Source: Dehalococcoidia bacterium (GTDB lineage: Bacteria > Chloroflexota > Dehalococcoidia > JACVQG01 > JAHKAY01). Taken from it: DNA of 7,475 nt. The stretch's first letter is position 1. The number at the start of each line of letters is the position of its first letter. The stretch covers positions 1 through 7,475 of the forward strand of contig JASLQE010000352.1 in the NCBI GenBank assembly GCA_030744635.1, written 5' to 3'. Below are positions 5,958 to 7,475 of this stretch, piece by piece. The position numbers were made by a program, and so were the translations under genes. Below the pieces are notes generated by a model that saw only the letters and a program-made list of their open reading frames with translations, did no database searches and was not told the origin of the DNA.

Positions 5958-6470
5958 ATAAGAGGGCTAAAGGCTGCTGCCGATAGAGTTGCTTCCATCA
6001 TCGCCTTCATCAGCCGGGCAACGGGGGCGGTAGCTGCAATGACCATCTTCACTATGGCGGTCTTCACCACCTTTGAGGTGGTGATGCGCTACTTCTTCAA
6101 CAAACCCACGGTGTGGGTCACCGAGACCACCGGTTACTTGCTCATCATGACCACCGTATTCGCTTCTGTATATACCCTCTACTGGCGGGGGCACATCAAT
6201 ATCGTCCTGGTTTTCAAGCACTTATCCTCGCGCACACAGATCATACTGGGGATTGCCACCGGGGCACTGGCAGTTATGTTCGTAGCCGCACTGGTCTGGC
6301 AGGGCTGGATAATGACGGCGGAAGCCTACCAGCAGGGCGGCAAGCACATCGGAGATATGTTCGTGCCCCAGTGGGTGACATTCCAGCTCATACCATTGGG
6401 GGGGGTCCTCCTGGGACTGGAGCTACTGCGCCAGCTCTATGAGAACCTCACATTACTGGGGGGGAAGTAA
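5958..6470 (+). CDS. dctQ: TRAP transporter small membrane subunit (DctQ family), start uncertain
   Basis: This is the small, normally four-helix membrane subunit of the TRAP transporter, which joins the large DctM permease. From 5958 it is 170 residues, typical for the family. The signature VVMRYFFNKPTVWVTE (41-56) ends the first helix. Further hydrophobic segments lie at about 58-77, 87-107 and 130-153. The frame is open from a TAA at 5934-5936, yet has no ATG, GTG or TTG before ATG 6039. Starting there gives only 143 residues, cuts into the first helix, and has no Shine-Dalgarno. The upstream in-frame sequence reads as a DctQ N-terminus (RGLKAAADRVASIIAFIS, then hydrophobic), and ATA at 5958 sits behind GGGAGG. 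I therefore extend to 5958; a rare AUA start or a base error in a real ATG would both fit. dctM follows nine bases after the stop. Confidence 0.82.
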   Translation: MRGLKAAADRVASIIAFISRATGAVAAMTIFTMAVFTTFEVVMRYFFNKPTVWVTETTGYLLIMTTVFASVYTLYWRGHINIVLVFKHLSSRTQIILGIATGALAVMFVAALVWQGWIMTAEAYQQGGKHIGDMFVPQWVTFQLIPLGGVLLGLELLRQLYENLTLLGGK

Positions 6471-6479
6471 AGCACGGAG

Positions 6480-7475
6480 ATGGAATGGTATATCATCGCA
6501 CTGCTCATTATGTCCGCCTTTCTACTCCTGTTGGCCGTGGGCACCCCCATCGCCTTCTCCTTCGGCATTGTGGCCACCTTCGGCTTCCTGTTCTTGGAGG
6601 GGCCGGTCTACCTGTTCCGGCTGCCCCAAACGGCCCATGAGTCGGTAAACAGCTTCGTCCTCACCGCCATCCCTCTGTTCATTCTAATGGCGGAGATACT
6701 GGAGTTCACCGGCATCAGCAGCGACCTGTACACCGCCATAGAGCGGTGGATAGGCAAGCTACGGGGGGGCATGGCCATCTCCAGCGTGCTGGCATGTGCC
6801 GGCTTCGGGGCCGTCTCCGGCTCCAGCGCCGCCACCTCGGCCGCCATTGGCCGCATAGCCATCCCGGAGATGTTGAAACGCGGCTATAGCAAGAGCTTGG
6901 CCGGTGGGGCGGTATCTACAGGGGGCACGCTGGGGCTGATGATACCCCCCAGCCTGTCTTTCATCGTCTACGGTTTCATGGCGGAGCAGTCCATACCACG
7001 GCTGTTCATCGCCGGAGTAATACCCGGCATAATGCTGGCCCTCATGTTCTCCCTCTATATTTTTATCCATACCACCATACGGCCAAGTCTGGCACCCATC
7101 GCACCGCCCACCACCTGGGACGAGCGTTTCTCTGCCCTATGGCGTGTTTGGGCTATAGTGCTGGTGGCCTTCATCATCCTGGGCGGGATATACATGGGTG
7201 TATTCACCCCTTCGGAGGCCGCAGCGGCGGGGACGATGGTCGTGCTCCTGTTGGCCATGCTTTACCGCAAGCTGAACTGGAATAACTTCCAGGGGGCTTT
7301 GCTGCGCACAGTCAGCACCTCCGGGTTCGTCCTCCTCATCATCGTAGGAGCGATGATGTTCGCCAGCCTGCTGTCTATAGAGCGCATCCCCCGTGAGTTA
7401 AGCGTCATGATAAGCGAGTTGGAGGTATCCCGCTACCTTGTAATAGCCGCCATCACCGGGTTGTTTATCCTGTTG
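6480..7475 (+). CDS. dctM: TRAP transporter large permease (DctM family), cut by window end
   Basis: This is the large subunit that forms the ion-coupled transport path of the TRAP system. The first 332 residues are present with no stop; family members are about 425-430 residues, so roughly 95 are missing only because the window ends. It starts MEWYIIALLIM and shows GTPIAFSFG (21-29), ESVNSFVLTAIPLFILMAE (about 55-73), GFGAVSGSSAATSAAIG (108-124), GGTLGLMIPPSLSF (148-161) and the hallmark GVFTPSEAAAAG (240-251). Many hydrophobic helices fit the 12-helix family pattern. ATG 6480 lies nine bases after the dctQ stop. A GGAG (6476-6479) directly abuts it and is too close to act normally; a G-rich stretch at the end of dctQ is about 12 bases away. 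Translational coupling to dctQ is likely. The frame is intact to the last base of the window. Confidence 0.93.
   Translation, partial: MEWYIIALLIMSAFLLLLAVGTPIAFSFGIVATFGFLFLEGPVYLFRLPQTAHESVNSFVLTAIPLFILMAEILEFTGISSDLYTAIERWIGKLRGGMAISSVLACAGFGAVSGSSAATSAAIGRIAIPEMLKRGYSKSLAGGAVSTGGTLGLMIPPSLSFIVYGFMAEQSIPRLFIAGVIPGIMLALMFSLYIFIHTTIRPSLAPIAPPTTWDERFSALWRVWAIVLVAFIILGGIYMGVFTPSEAAAAGTMVVLLLAMLYRKLNWNNFQGALLRTVSTSGFVLLIIVGAMMFASLLSIERIPRELSVMISELEVSRYLVIAAITGLFILL

Noticed and set aside
6039..6041. ATG 6039 as the dctQ start
   Set aside because: It removes part of the first membrane helix, gives a short protein, and has no Shine-Dalgarno, whereas the upstream in-frame sequence looks like a real DctQ N-terminus.

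Overview
The window is about 60% GC by eye and densely coded. It looks like bacterial chromosome, probably Chloroflexota (Dehalococcoidia / SAR202-like). That assignment is inference from three traits: a transketolase split into two genes, a TRAP binding protein made as a lipoprotein with a Pro/Ala/Thr-rich tether, and abundant CaiB/BaiF-type CoA transferases. No marker gene confirms it. There are no RNA genes, CRISPR arrays, transposase genes or transcription regulators here.

Layout. Positions 1-156 are non-coding. They hold a GTAG-footed hairpin that resembles a REP element, a textbook G-quadruplex motif, a TATAAT -10 box and a Shine-Dalgarno sequence. Next come two + strand genes, one base apart, for the N-terminal (157-1059) and C-terminal (1061-2002) halves of a transketolase. 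They meet a convergent - strand pair of family III (CaiB/BaiF) CoA transferases, transcribed 4546-3314 and then 3244-2024. A small hairpin covers the 21-base convergent junction. The CoA-transferase pair diverges from a + strand TRAP transporter operon across a 219-base region (4547-4765) with a candidate promoter on each strand. The operon is dctP (4766-5875), dctQ (about 5958-6470) and dctM (6480 to the window edge, cut off at the 3' end).

How the genes may work together. TRAP transporters import organic acids using an ion gradient, and family III transferases convert acids to CoA thioesters. The divergent arrangement therefore suggests uptake of a carboxylate followed by CoA activation; the substrate cannot be read from the sequence. 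The transketolase genes are convergent with this set and may be unrelated central carbon metabolism.

Points worth a second look: (1) dctQ has no ATG/GTG/TTG that gives a full-length protein, while an ATA codon sits 4 bases after a GGGAGG; (2) a perfect 14-bp inverted repeat lies between dctP and dctQ; (3) only one of the two CoA transferases has an Asp at the expected catalytic position; (4) the G-quadruplex motif lies just upstream of the transketolase promoter; (5) the best-spaced ATG at the start of dctM is out of frame.
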